A DNA stretch of 64,000 bases. Origin: Mycobacterium stomatepiae (GTDB lineage Bacteria; Actinomycetota; Actinomycetes; Mycobacteriales; Mycobacteriaceae). The notes under the pieces are model-generated. The model was not told the origin of the DNA. It saw only the letters and a list, made by a program, of their open reading frames with translations, and searched no databases. The stretch's first letter is position 1; each line of letters starts with the position of its first letter. Of the stretch, positions 1-7,357 are shown in pieces. A program made the position numbers and the translations under genes. The stretch spans positions 1,860,001 to 1,924,000 of the forward strand of contig NZ_AP022587.1 in NCBI RefSeq assembly GCF_010731715.1. Direction: 5' to 3'.

Positions 1-490
1 GCTGCGCTGCACGAAGACGGGGGATGCGACCGGGCTGCTGGCAGGCGTGAGCGAGAGCCTGAAATCGGTACCGCATTTCGGCGTCGGATACGGACTGCTT
101 CGCTACGTCTATGCGCCCACCGCGCGCACGCTGGCCGCCGCGGGCGGCTCGGACATCCACCTGCGCTTCGTCGGCACGGTTCCGGAGCCGCCCCCGCTGG
201 ACGCGCCGCTCCAATTCGATTCCGATGCGGCCCTGCCGGTGCGGGATCCGATTCCGGGCCTGGGTCATGCGATCGAACTTCGGGTGTACCGGTATTCCGG
301 GGCGCTACATCTGGATTGGTGGTACGACACCCGCCGCGTCCCGCTGCAGCGGGCACAAGCACTCGTCGAGCGATTCCCGATCGCATTGCGGGCCCTGCTG
401 TCCGACGCTGTCGACGCCATCCCCGACGACGCCGAGACGGGCTCACAACCCGTCGAGCTGGCGCTGGTGGACTTGTCGTCGTTTGACTGA
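1..490 (+). CDS. ppsE: C-terminal part of PpsE-like polyketide synthase (5' end outside window)
   Basis: The frame is open from base 2 to the TGA at 488-490, so this is the last ~160 codons of a gene starting left of the window. The sequence resembles, as I remember it, the condensation-like C-terminal domain of mycobacterial PpsE, including a run of the type HAIELRVYRYSG followed by LDWWYDTRR. PpsE is the last module of the phthiocerol synthase line; its terminal domain is thought to release the chain. It lies 10 bp before drrA in the same direction, as in the M. tuberculosis DIM locus. I infer that the rest of a pps operon lies to the left. The identity of this fragment as PpsE rather than a paralogue rests on context plus tail similarity. 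Confidence 0.75.
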   Translation, partial: LRCTKTGDATGLLAGVSESLKSVPHFGVGYGLLRYVYAPTARTLAAAGGSDIHLRFVGTVPEPPPLDAPLQFDSDAALPVRDPIPGLGHAIELRVYRYSGALHLDWWYDTRRVPLQRAQALVERFPIALRALLSDAVDAIPDDAETGSQPVELALVDLSSFD

Positions 491-500
491 GGGGAACTCA

Positions 501-1490
501 ATGAGCAACGCACAGCAGGGCTTTGACAAGGCCGTCATCGTCGACAAGGTGCGCAAAACCTTCGGCGATTTCGTGGCCCTGCACGAGGTCAGCTTCGAGG
601 TGGGCCGTGGCGAGGTACTGGGCCTGCTCGGGCCCAACGGGGCGGGCAAGACCACGCTGGTCGACATATTGTCGACCCTGAGCCGCCCGGACGAGGGCCG
701 CGCGCTGGTGGCCGGCTACGACGTAATGTCCGAGCCGGCCGGCGTGCGCCGGTCGATCATGCTCACCGGACAGCAGGTGGCGATCGACGACACCTTGACG
801 GGTCTGGAAAACCTGTTCATGTTCGGTCGTCTGTACGGGCTGAAGAAGTCCGCCGCGCGCAGCCGGGCCGCCGAACTCATCGAGGAATTCGATCTGGTCT
901 ATGCCGGCGATCGGCGGGTCAAGACGTACTCGGGCGGGATGCGCCGACGCATCGACATCGCGTGTGGTCTGGTGGTGCCCCCCCAGGTGGTGTTCTTGGA
1001 CGAGCCGACCACCGGCCTGGATCCGCGTAGCAGGCAAGGCATTTGGGATCTGGTCGGCAATTTCAAGGATCGCGGCATCGCGACGCTGTTGACCACCCAA
1101 TACCTCGAGGAAGCCGACGCGCTTGCCGATCGGATCATCGTGATCGACCACGGTCGGATCATCGCCGAGGGCACGGCCGACGAGCTCAAGGCACGCACGG
1201 GCGGCAGTTATCTCGAGATCGTTCCGCGGGATCTGCACGATCTGCCGGTGATCGCCGAGATCCTGGCCTCACTGATGCGGGAAGAGAAACGGGTGGCCCT
1301 GACCACCGAGTCCGACCGGATCGCGATGCCGGCCCCGGACGGCGCCAACACGCTTGTCGAGGCCGTGGGAAGACTCGCCGCTGCCAATATCGCCGTTGCC
1401 GACGTTGCGCTGCGCCGCCCGTCGTTAGACGACGTATTCCTGGCGTTGACAAAGGATCCAGCCCATTCCATCGCCGAGGCGGTCAGGTGA
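501..1490 (+). CDS. drrA: ABC transporter ATP-binding subunit, DrrA family (DIM export)
   Basis: The product is a 329-residue cytoplasmic ATPase. It carries Walker A (GPNGAGKTT, residues 44-52), the ABC signature YSGGM (143-147) and Walker B with VVFLDEPT (163-170), followed by the C-terminal extension typical of drug and lipid exporters of this type. In M. tuberculosis DrrA pairs with DrrB and DrrC to move phthiocerol dimycocerosates to the cell surface. The ATG at 501 has a GGGGA upstream. The stop codon overlaps the drrB GTG start by four bases, indicating translational coupling. Assignment as DrrA rests on motif content, on the drrB and drrC genes directly after it, and on the preceding ppsE-like tail. 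Confidence 0.92.
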   Translation: MSNAQQGFDKAVIVDKVRKTFGDFVALHEVSFEVGRGEVLGLLGPNGAGKTTLVDILSTLSRPDEGRALVAGYDVMSEPAGVRRSIMLTGQQVAIDDTLTGLENLFMFGRLYGLKKSAARSRAAELIEEFDLVYAGDRRVKTYSGGMRRRIDIACGLVVPPQVVFLDEPTTGLDPRSRQGIWDLVGNFKDRGIATLLTTQYLEEADALADRIIVIDHGRIIAEGTADELKARTGGSYLEIVPRDLHDLPVIAEILASLMREEKRVALTTESDRIAMPAPDGANTLVEAVGRLAAANIAVADVALRRPSLDDVFLALTKDPAHSIAEAVR

Positions 1491-2296
1491 CCGCGAGCGT
1501 GATGCGGCCCCACCCGTCGATGCGCACCCAGTGGTGGGTGCTCACCGCCCGCTTCATCGCACCCACCCTGCGCAACGGTGAGCTCGCGATCACCATCGCG
1601 GTCTCGGTGGTGTTCACCGCCGGCTTCTACATCCCGCTACACCAGATCATGGGTAACGTCACCCGGGGTGTGGCCAGCAGCTACGCGCAGTACTTGATGC
1701 CGTTGATCGCGTTGGAGGCCATCACGTTTGCCGCCATGTCGACCGCGTTTCGGGCGGCGACGGACTCGGTGCAAGGCGTCAATCGCCGGTTCCGATCCAT
1801 GCCGATCCCGCCGTTCACCCCGGTGGCCGCCCGCATCTCGGCCGCGCTGTACCGGTGCGTCGTTTCGTTGACGGTGGCCCTGGTCTGCGGCTACACCATA
1901 GGATTTCGCTTTCGCGGCTCGGCCGTAGACACCGTCGCGTTTTGCGTGCTGGTGCTCGTGTTCGGGGCGGTGCTGTCCTTCGCGGCGGACCTGTTGGGCA
2001 CGGGAACCCGCAATCCCGAGGCGATGGCACCGATGCTGACGTTGCCGCCGTTGATCTTTGGATTGCTGTCCGTCGGTGTCCAGCCGGTGGAGCAGTTTCC
2101 GCACTGGGTCCAGCCCTTCGTTCGCAACCAGCCGATCTCGGCGCTGGTCGACAGCCTGCATGCCGCGGCCGGCGACGTCGCACCCTTTGACACATCGCTG
2201 ACCTGGTCGGTGCTGGCGCCGACGCTGGCGTGGTTGGGTGGATTGGCCGCGATCCTGGTCCCGGTATCGGCGATCGTTTTGGCGAAGCGGGCATGA
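1487..2296 (+). CDS. drrB: ABC transporter permease, DrrB family
   Basis: The product is a 269-residue ABC-2 type membrane protein with about six hydrophobic spans. I chose the GTG at 1487 because it overlaps the drrA stop in a GTGA arrangement; an ATG at 1502 is the alternative. The PVEQFPHWVQPF stretch near the C-terminus is the loop found in Drr-type and daunorubicin-resistance permeases and recurs in similar form in DrrC. DrrB is expected to form the membrane channel with DrrC, powered by DrrA. The gene ends in an ATGA overlap with drrC. Confidence 0.9.
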   Translation: MTASVMRPHPSMRTQWWVLTARFIAPTLRNGELAITIAVSVVFTAGFYIPLHQIMGNVTRGVASSYAQYLMPLIALEAITFAAMSTAFRAATDSVQGVNRRFRSMPIPPFTPVAARISAALYRCVVSLTVALVCGYTIGFRFRGSAVDTVAFCVLVLVFGAVLSFAADLLGTGTRNPEAMAPMLTLPPLIFGLLSVGVQPVEQFPHWVQPFVRNQPISALVDSLHAAAGDVAPFDTSLTWSVLAPTLAWLGGLAAILVPVSAIVLAKRA

Positions 2297-3135
2297 TGAC
2301 ACTGGTTTACCGGGAATACGAGGAAATCCTGCCGGTGGCTGTCGAACGCCGTGTGCACGAGAACTCCGCGCGAGTACTGCTTCCGCAAACCCTGGTCCAG
2401 ACCCGGCGGATACTCACCAAGTGGTCACGCGACATCACCGCGATCATCATGGTCACGGTATTGCCCGTGTTGTTCCTGATCACCATGAATATCGTTCTGG
2501 GCCACGCGGTTACCCAGGTCGCCGGCTATGACGCGCTGTTCAACACGGTTCCGATGAACGTGCTCGCCGCCGCGGTCAACGGGTCGGCGGTCGGTGCGAT
2601 CGGGCTCATCGGCGAGCGCGACGACGGCCTGCTGCGCCGACTGTGGGTGGTGCCCGTCCACCGCGCGTCGGGTGTCTGCTCGCGCATCGTCGCCGAGATG
2701 GTCCGGATCGTCATCACCACCGGGGTGGTGCTGGGCGCGGGAATGCTGCTGGGTTTCCGGTTCAAGCAGGGCTTCCTGCCGACCCTGACCTGGTTGGCCA
2801 TCCCGGTGTTATTCGGGCTCGCCTTCGCGACCCTGATCACGACGATCGCCTGGTATGCGTCGAAAAACTTTCTGCTCGAGTCGATTACGCTGGTACACCT
2901 GCTGGCGATCCTGTTCTCGACCGGGTTCCTGCCGGTAGACCAATTTCCGAAGTGGATACAGCCGGTGGTCACCCACCAGCCGATCAGCTGCGCGATCGAC
3001 ACGATGCGCGCACTAGCGCTGGGCGGTCCGGTGCACTCGCCGATGATCGAGACACTGCTGTGGGCCGCCGGCATCACCGCGGTGTGCATCGCACCGACGC
3101 TTCTCGGCTATCGACGGGCCAGCACGCGCAGATAA
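2293..3135 (+). CDS. drrC: ABC transporter permease, DrrC family
   Basis: The product is a 280-residue ABC-2 family membrane protein homologous to the preceding DrrB, with a long N-terminal cytoplasmic segment and then about six transmembrane stretches. It shares the LPVDQFPKWIQP motif before the last helix. The ATG at 2293 overlaps the drrB stop (ATGA). An upstream in-frame start at 2230 would extend into drrB and is not needed. In M. tuberculosis DrrC is needed for surface localisation of DIM. It is followed at four bases by papA5, matching the known DIM gene order. Confidence 0.9.
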   Translation: MMTLVYREYEEILPVAVERRVHENSARVLLPQTLVQTRRILTKWSRDITAIIMVTVLPVLFLITMNIVLGHAVTQVAGYDALFNTVPMNVLAAAVNGSAVGAIGLIGERDDGLLRRLWVVPVHRASGVCSRIVAEMVRIVITTGVVLGAGMLLGFRFKQGFLPTLTWLAIPVLFGLAFATLITTIAWYASKNFLLESITLVHLLAILFSTGFLPVDQFPKWIQPVVTHQPISCAIDTMRALALGGPVHSPMIETLLWAAGITAVCIAPTLLGYRRASTRR

Positions 3136-3139
3136 GGGG

Positions 3140-4405
3140 ATGTCAGCAGTGTTTTCCGGATCCGTGATCCGCAAGCTCGCGCACAGCGAAGAGGTGTTCG
3201 CGGTCAATGAGACCTACTTCGGGCTGAAGATACAGATCATTGGCGACGTCGATATCGACGCGATGGCAGATGCTTTCGATGCGCTGCTGCAGATCCATCC
3301 CATCTGGGCCGGCCACCTCGAGCAGGCCGACGACGGCCGGCATCAGATCGTCGCCGAGGACGTCATGCATCCGGGGCTGTGGGTAGTCGACGAGCACACG
3401 TCGGAGGCCGCGATCGCCGGCATGCGGCTGGATCAGGGCCAATCCCTGCTGAACCTGCGTTTGGAAGTCGGTAGCGAACAAAGCGAATTGACGCTGTACG
3501 CACACCATGCCCTCGCCGACGGGCACCATGTGTTCGGTCTGTTCGAGGAGCTGCTGTCCCGCTATACCGCGGTGGTGGAAACCGGCGATGCCGGGCCGGT
3601 GGTCCCGCAACCCGCGCCCGAATCACTCGAGGCGTTGCTCGAAGCGCGCGGGGTGGCCAAGCAGGAGCGTTCGGGGCTCGAACGGCTTTTCCCGGCGGCG
3701 TTCGCCTATGACCTGCCTGCCGTCGAGAAGCCGTCGGTCGTGTCGAATCCCGATTTGATGCAACACATTCCGGTGGCCCGAATCCGGTTCACCGAGCAGG
3801 AGACATCGGATCTGGTGGAGTTGGGCCGCGCCAATCGGCTCAGCCTCAACTCGCTGGTGGCCGCGGCGCTGCTGCTGGCCGAGTGGGAACTGCGCAACAC
3901 CCCGCACATTCCGATTCCCTACTTCTACCCGGTCGACCTGCGCTACCACCTGACGCCCCCGGTCGGTGCGACCGAAGGCACGATGCCGCTGGGGCTGGCG
4001 AGTTATCTGGCCGAAATCGGGCCCGATACCGATCTCGTCGGCCTGGCCGGTGACATCGTCGAGGCGTTTCGCGCCGACCTGTCGGAGGGACTGATCCAGC
4101 AGTCGTCGCTGCATTTCCGCCTGCAGTACGAAGGGAGCCTGCCCGGGCTTCCACCATTCGTGATGTGCACGGACGTCGGCTCGATTCCCGGCCTGCGCAC
4201 CCCGGACGGCATCCAGATCAGCGACGTGGGGGGCGAATTCCACTTCGCGGCCCACGCCCCCGTCGATCTGTACAGTTGCTGGACCTTTGCGGGCCGGCTG
4301 TACATCGAGCGCCACTCGAACCTGCCGGGCTACGAGGAGGCCCTCAAGGGTGTCCATTCCCTGCTGTGCGCTGCTCCCGCCGAGGACAGCTGGATGATGG
4401 AGTGA
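3140..4405 (+). CDS. papA5: PapA5-type phthiocerol/phthiodiolone acyltransferase
   Basis: The product is a 421-residue condensation-fold acyltransferase. The catalytic HHxxxDG motif is seen as HHALADG at about residues 122-128. Length and overall sequence match PapA5, which esterifies the two hydroxyls of phthiocerol with mycocerosic acids taken from the Mas synthase. No transmembrane segment is present, so it should act in the cytoplasm with the PKS proteins. It lies four bases after drrC and overlaps the next gene by four bases (GTGA), so the two are probably co-translated. Nothing in the sequence suggests inactivation. Its acyl-donor synthase is not evident in the window unless the opposing PKS at 7.4-13.9 kb fills that role. 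Confidence 0.9.
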   Translation: MSAVFSGSVIRKLAHSEEVFAVNETYFGLKIQIIGDVDIDAMADAFDALLQIHPIWAGHLEQADDGRHQIVAEDVMHPGLWVVDEHTSEAAIAGMRLDQGQSLLNLRLEVGSEQSELTLYAHHALADGHHVFGLFEELLSRYTAVVETGDAGPVVPQPAPESLEALLEARGVAKQERSGLERLFPAAFAYDLPAVEKPSVVSNPDLMQHIPVARIRFTEQETSDLVELGRANRLSLNSLVAAALLLAEWELRNTPHIPIPYFYPVDLRYHLTPPVGATEGTMPLGLASYLAEIGPDTDLVGLAGDIVEAFRADLSEGLIQQSSLHFRLQYEGSLPGLPPFVMCTDVGSIPGLRTPDGIQISDVGGEFHFAAHAPVDLYSCWTFAGRLYIERHSNLPGYEEALKGVHSLLCAAPAEDSWMME

Positions 4406-5655
4406 GCACCGAGCGCGAGCTCGACATCGTCTTGTACGGCGCCACAGGCTTTTCCGGCAAACTGACCGCCGACTACCTCGCGCGGTGCGGCTCCCGGGCG
4501 CGCATTGCGCTTGCCGGTCGAAGCGCCGAACGCCTGCTGGCCGTGCGCCAGACCCTGGGTCCGGGCGCTTCCGATTGGCCCGTGATCGTTGCCGACGCCT
4601 CGCGGCCGTCGACGCTCGACGCGATGGCCGCCCGAACACGGGTGGTGCTGACGACCGTCGGCCCCTACGCCCGGTACGGCCTGCCGTTGGTGGCCGCCTG
4701 CGCCGCGGCCGGCACGGACTATGCCGACCTGACCGGTGAGCCGATGTTCGCCCGCAACGCCATCGACCACTACCACAAGCAGGCCGTCGACACCGGCGCC
4801 CGAATCGTGCTGTCGTGCGGATTCGACTCGATCCCTTCGGATCTCAACGTCTACCAGCTGTATCGCCGGGTAGTCGGGGACGACGCCGGCGAACTGGCCG
4901 ACACAACCCTGGTGTTGCGCTCCTTCTCCCAATTCGGGGCGTCCGGCGGCACGGTGGCATCGCTGCTGGGAACGATGCGCACGGCATCCAGCGACCCGGA
5001 GGCCGGTCGGCTCCTCGACGACCCCTACACGCTGACCACCGACCGCGCCGCCGAGCCAGAGCTCGGTCCGCAGCCCGACTTCGCCCGCCGACGAGGACAC
5101 GACATCGCACCCGAGCTGGACGGCTTCTGGGCCGCGGGGTTCGTGCTGGCGCCACACAACACTCGAATCGTGCGACGCAGCAACGCCTTACAGGGCTGGG
5201 CGTACGGCCGGCGGTTCCGCTACTCCGAGGCGATGAGTCTGGGCAAGTCGGTCGCGGCACGGGTCGCGGCGACGGTAGTCAGTGGCGCACTGGCACGCGT
5301 TTCCGACTTCGGCAATCGGCACTTCGGTCGACTGCCGCCACAGTTGGTGGAGCGCATCACATCGAGCCCGGGCTCCGGCCCGAACGAGACCCGCCGGACG
5401 CGCGGTTACTACACCGTCGAGACGTACACGACCACGACGACCGGCGCCCGCTACCTGGCCACGTTCACGCAGCATTGTGACGCTTACCAGGGGGCGTCGG
5501 TGATGCTCGGTCAGTGTGGTTTGGCGCTGGCACTGAATCGCGACCGCCTCACCGAGTTACGCGGCGTGCTCACTCCCGCCGCGGCGATGGGCGACGCACT
5601 GCTGGCGCGGCTGCCGGACGCCGGGGTGTCCATCACGACGACCCGGCTGACCTGA
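4402..5655 (+). CDS. Trans-acting enoyl reductase (Rv2953 type)
   Basis: The product is 417 residues, about the length of Rv2953. The N-terminus shows a saccharopine-dehydrogenase-like Rossmann start (YGATGFSGKLTADYL) and the C-terminal half is typical of the mycobacterial trans-acting enoyl reductase family. In M. tuberculosis this enzyme supplies the enoyl reduction that the PpsD module lacks during phthiocerol synthesis. The start is a GTG overlapping the papA5 stop. In M. tuberculosis the homologue is several genes away from papA5; here it is directly coupled to it, which fits a shared role in DIM-type lipid assembly. Confidence 0.85.
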   Translation: MSTERELDIVLYGATGFSGKLTADYLARCGSRARIALAGRSAERLLAVRQTLGPGASDWPVIVADASRPSTLDAMAARTRVVLTTVGPYARYGLPLVAACAAAGTDYADLTGEPMFARNAIDHYHKQAVDTGARIVLSCGFDSIPSDLNVYQLYRRVVGDDAGELADTTLVLRSFSQFGASGGTVASLLGTMRTASSDPEAGRLLDDPYTLTTDRAAEPELGPQPDFARRRGHDIAPELDGFWAAGFVLAPHNTRIVRRSNALQGWAYGRRFRYSEAMSLGKSVAARVAATVVSGALARVSDFGNRHFGRLPPQLVERITSSPGSGPNETRRTRGYYTVETYTTTTTGARYLATFTQHCDAYQGASVMLGQCGLALALNRDRLTELRGVLTPAAAMGDALLARLPDAGVSITTTRLT

Positions 5656-5699
5656 AAGCCGTTCTCCTAGACCGGTGTTGGCGCTAGCAGTGTGATCAC

Positions 5700-6290
5700 C
5701 TAGCGCGTAGTTTCGGGTCTGCTGTTGAAGTGATTGACGAGCCGCTCGAGACGGTCCGAGTCGTATGCGGGGCGCAGTCGCCCGGTACGGCCGAGGGTGA
5801 CCAGTCCGTGCAGCGCGGCCCAGAAAACTTCGGTAAGAGTGTCGGTTTCCTGTTCGTCGGCCACCATGGCGACCGCGTTGTGCAACGCGGCGAACGCCGT
5901 CGTCAACTCAGGTGGTGTGTCTTCGGCGGCGAAGCGCAGGGTGGTCGCACGGGTGAACATCGCGTCGTAAACCGCCGGGTTATCCCGGGCGAAGGCCAGG
6001 TAGGCGTGGGCGATCCGGGTCAGGGTGTCACCGGCCGCCTCGGTGTCGGCATGGGCTTCCCGGATCACCTCGGCGAGTTCGACGAACCCGTCGAGGGCGA
6101 CGGCGTCGGCGATTTGCTCCATCCCGGTGAAGTGCTTGTACAACACCGGCTGGCTGTACTCGATCTCGGTGGACAGCCGACGGGTGGTGACGGCATCCCA
6201 GCCCTCGGCCTCGGCCAGGTTGCGCGCCGTTCGGATAATCAGCTGCCGACGGGCGGTGCGCTCGCGCTCGCGACGATCCTCACTGGCCAT
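5700..6290 (-). CDS. TetR-family transcriptional repressor
   Basis: The product is 196 residues with an N-terminal helix-turn-helix of the TetR type (about residues 15-60, ending with a QPVLYKHF-like recognition-helix segment) and a helical C-terminal ligand domain. I chose the ATG at 6290 because a GTG start at 6305 would sit inside the palindromic operator at 6300-6328. It is divergent from a DUF1772 membrane-protein gene, with the palindrome lying between them, so I infer autoregulation and control of that neighbour. The inducer is unknown. It is convergent with the enoyl reductase gene. Confidence 0.85.
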   Translation of the reverse strand: MASEDRRERERTARRQLIIRTARNLAEAEGWDAVTTRRLSTEIEYSQPVLYKHFTGMEQIADAVALDGFVELAEVIREAHADTEAAGDTLTRIAHAYLAFARDNPAVYDAMFTRATTLRFAAEDTPPELTTAFAALHNAVAMVADEQETDTLTEVFWAALHGLVTLGRTGRLRPAYDSDRLERLVNHFNSRPETTR

Positions 6291-6299
6291 ACCGCAATG

Positions 6300-6328
6300 T
6301 AGCACTGCTAGATCTTCTAGCAGTGCTA
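6300..6328. promoter_or_regulatory. 29-bp perfect palindrome, probable TetR operator
   Basis: Two 13-base arms (6300-6312, beginning TAGCACTGCTAGA, and 6316-6328, its exact reverse complement) flank a 3-base centre. It lies 10 bases upstream of the tetR start and about 60 bases upstream of the divergent DUF1772 gene. Size and symmetry fit a TetR dimer site; binding itself is inferred. Confidence 0.8.
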
Positions 6329-6338
6329 TTGACTCGGG

Positions 6339-6367
6339 AGTGCTAGGGGGTTAGCGTTGCTAGCACT
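6339..6367. promoter_or_regulatory. Second inverted repeat, possible additional TetR half-sites
   Basis: AGTGCTAG at 6339-6346 and its reverse complement CTAGCACT at 6360-6367 repeat the half-site sequence of the neighbouring palindrome with a 13-base spacer. The pair lies between the main operator and the DUF1772 start, so a second repressor dimer could sit on that gene's promoter or 5' leader. A related GCTAGCAGTG copy occurs at 5683-5692, just beyond the tetR stop. Confidence 0.5.
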
Positions 6368-6389
6368 TACTACCGAAGGGAGCGCCGAA

Positions 6390-6863
6390 ATGGTGTTCGA
6401 CCTCGCCCGTATCGCCGCGCTGATCGCGGTGCTGGGCATCGCAGTGGGCTATGGAACCGACGTGTTCTGCGCGATGGTGATGCGACCTGCCTTGGCGCTG
6501 GTTGACGACGACGCCGTGGTCGCGGTCATGGGACACGTGCATCGCTACGGCGACCGGCGCATGCCGGTGCCTGGAGTGCTCGGCATCGTCGCCACGGCGA
6601 CCAGCGCAGTGCTGGCCACAATGGCCGCGCACTGGGCGCAGGCGATCGCGGCGACCGCCGCGCTGATGCTGCTGTCGATTTGGCTCGTGCTATATATCCG
6701 CGTCAGCGCACCCATCAATCGTCAACTGACCGCAGCCGCTAGCGCTGGGAATCGACTCTCGAACAGACATGCGCTGCAAGCGAAATGGGACTCTGTGATC
6801 GACGTTCGCGCGGGGCTGCAAGGACTTGCGGTGACCGCACTCTGCCTGGCGCTGATTGTCTGA
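6390..6863 (+). CDS. DUF1772-type small membrane protein
   Basis: The product is 157 residues with four predicted hydrophobic helices, conserved polar residues in the first helix (GYGTDVFC) and an RVSAPINRQL segment after helix 3. This pattern fits DUF1772, a family related to anthrone-oxygenase-like membrane proteins, with no proven reaction here. The ATG at 6390 is preceded by GAAGGGAG at a good spacing, which decides the start over an in-frame upstream codon at 6357. It is divergent from tetR and likely repressed by it. The DUF4267 gene follows at about 100 bases, so the two may be co-transcribed. Confidence 0.75.
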   Translation: MVFDLARIAALIAVLGIAVGYGTDVFCAMVMRPALALVDDDAVVAVMGHVHRYGDRRMPVPGVLGIVATATSAVLATMAAHWAQAIAATAALMLLSIWLVLYIRVSAPINRQLTAAASAGNRLSNRHALQAKWDSVIDVRAGLQGLAVTALCLALIV

Positions 6864-6965
6864 TGCGCCCGTAGCAGCCCCTCATAACCAGCCCCACCGT
6901 TCAGACGACACTGCTCGACCCGACATCGTTCTCACCGATTCACTGACACCCCAGGAGTGTTCGAC

Positions 6966-7343
6966 ATGACCGCCACCCTCATCGGCTACCCGCTGGCGGG
7001 ACTCCTCGCCGCGGCCATCATCTTCATCGGCGCGCGTTTCCTCGTCGCCCCGCGCGTCGCCGCCGCCGGCTACGGAGTGCTACCCGACCTGGACCAGCCG
7101 GGTGCGGGCGCCTACCTGAGCGTCAAGGGCGTGCGCGACACCACCACGGGGCTGTTCGTCTTCATTTTGATGGCCGCGCGCGCGACTCACCTGGTTGGCT
7201 GGGTGATGCTGGCCGCAACCATCATTCCGCTCGCCGATGCGGCCATCGTGCTGCGCAACGGCGGCTCGCGGTCGATCGCGTGGGGTGTCCATGGCGGCAC
7301 CGCCGCCGTCATGCTCATCACGACGGCGCTCCTGCTCAGCTGA
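6966..7343 (+). CDS. DUF4267-type small membrane protein
   Basis: The product is 125 residues and almost entirely hydrophobic, with four predicted spans. The FLVAPR segment after helix 1 and the VKGVRD motif before helix 2 are typical of DUF4267. An AGGAG at 6953-6957 precedes the ATG at 6966 by eight bases and decides the start. The gene is downstream of the DUF1772 gene in the presumed TetR-controlled unit. TetR plus small four-helix proteins is a common bacterial pairing, but the function is unknown. It is convergent with the PKS gene, 14 bases away. Confidence 0.75.
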   Translation: MTATLIGYPLAGLLAAAIIFIGARFLVAPRVAAAGYGVLPDLDQPGAGAYLSVKGVRDTTTGLFVFILMAARATHLVGWVMLAATIIPLADAAIVLRNGGSRSIAWGVHGGTAAVMLITTALLLS

Positions 7344-7357
7344 TAGGCACGGCGCGA

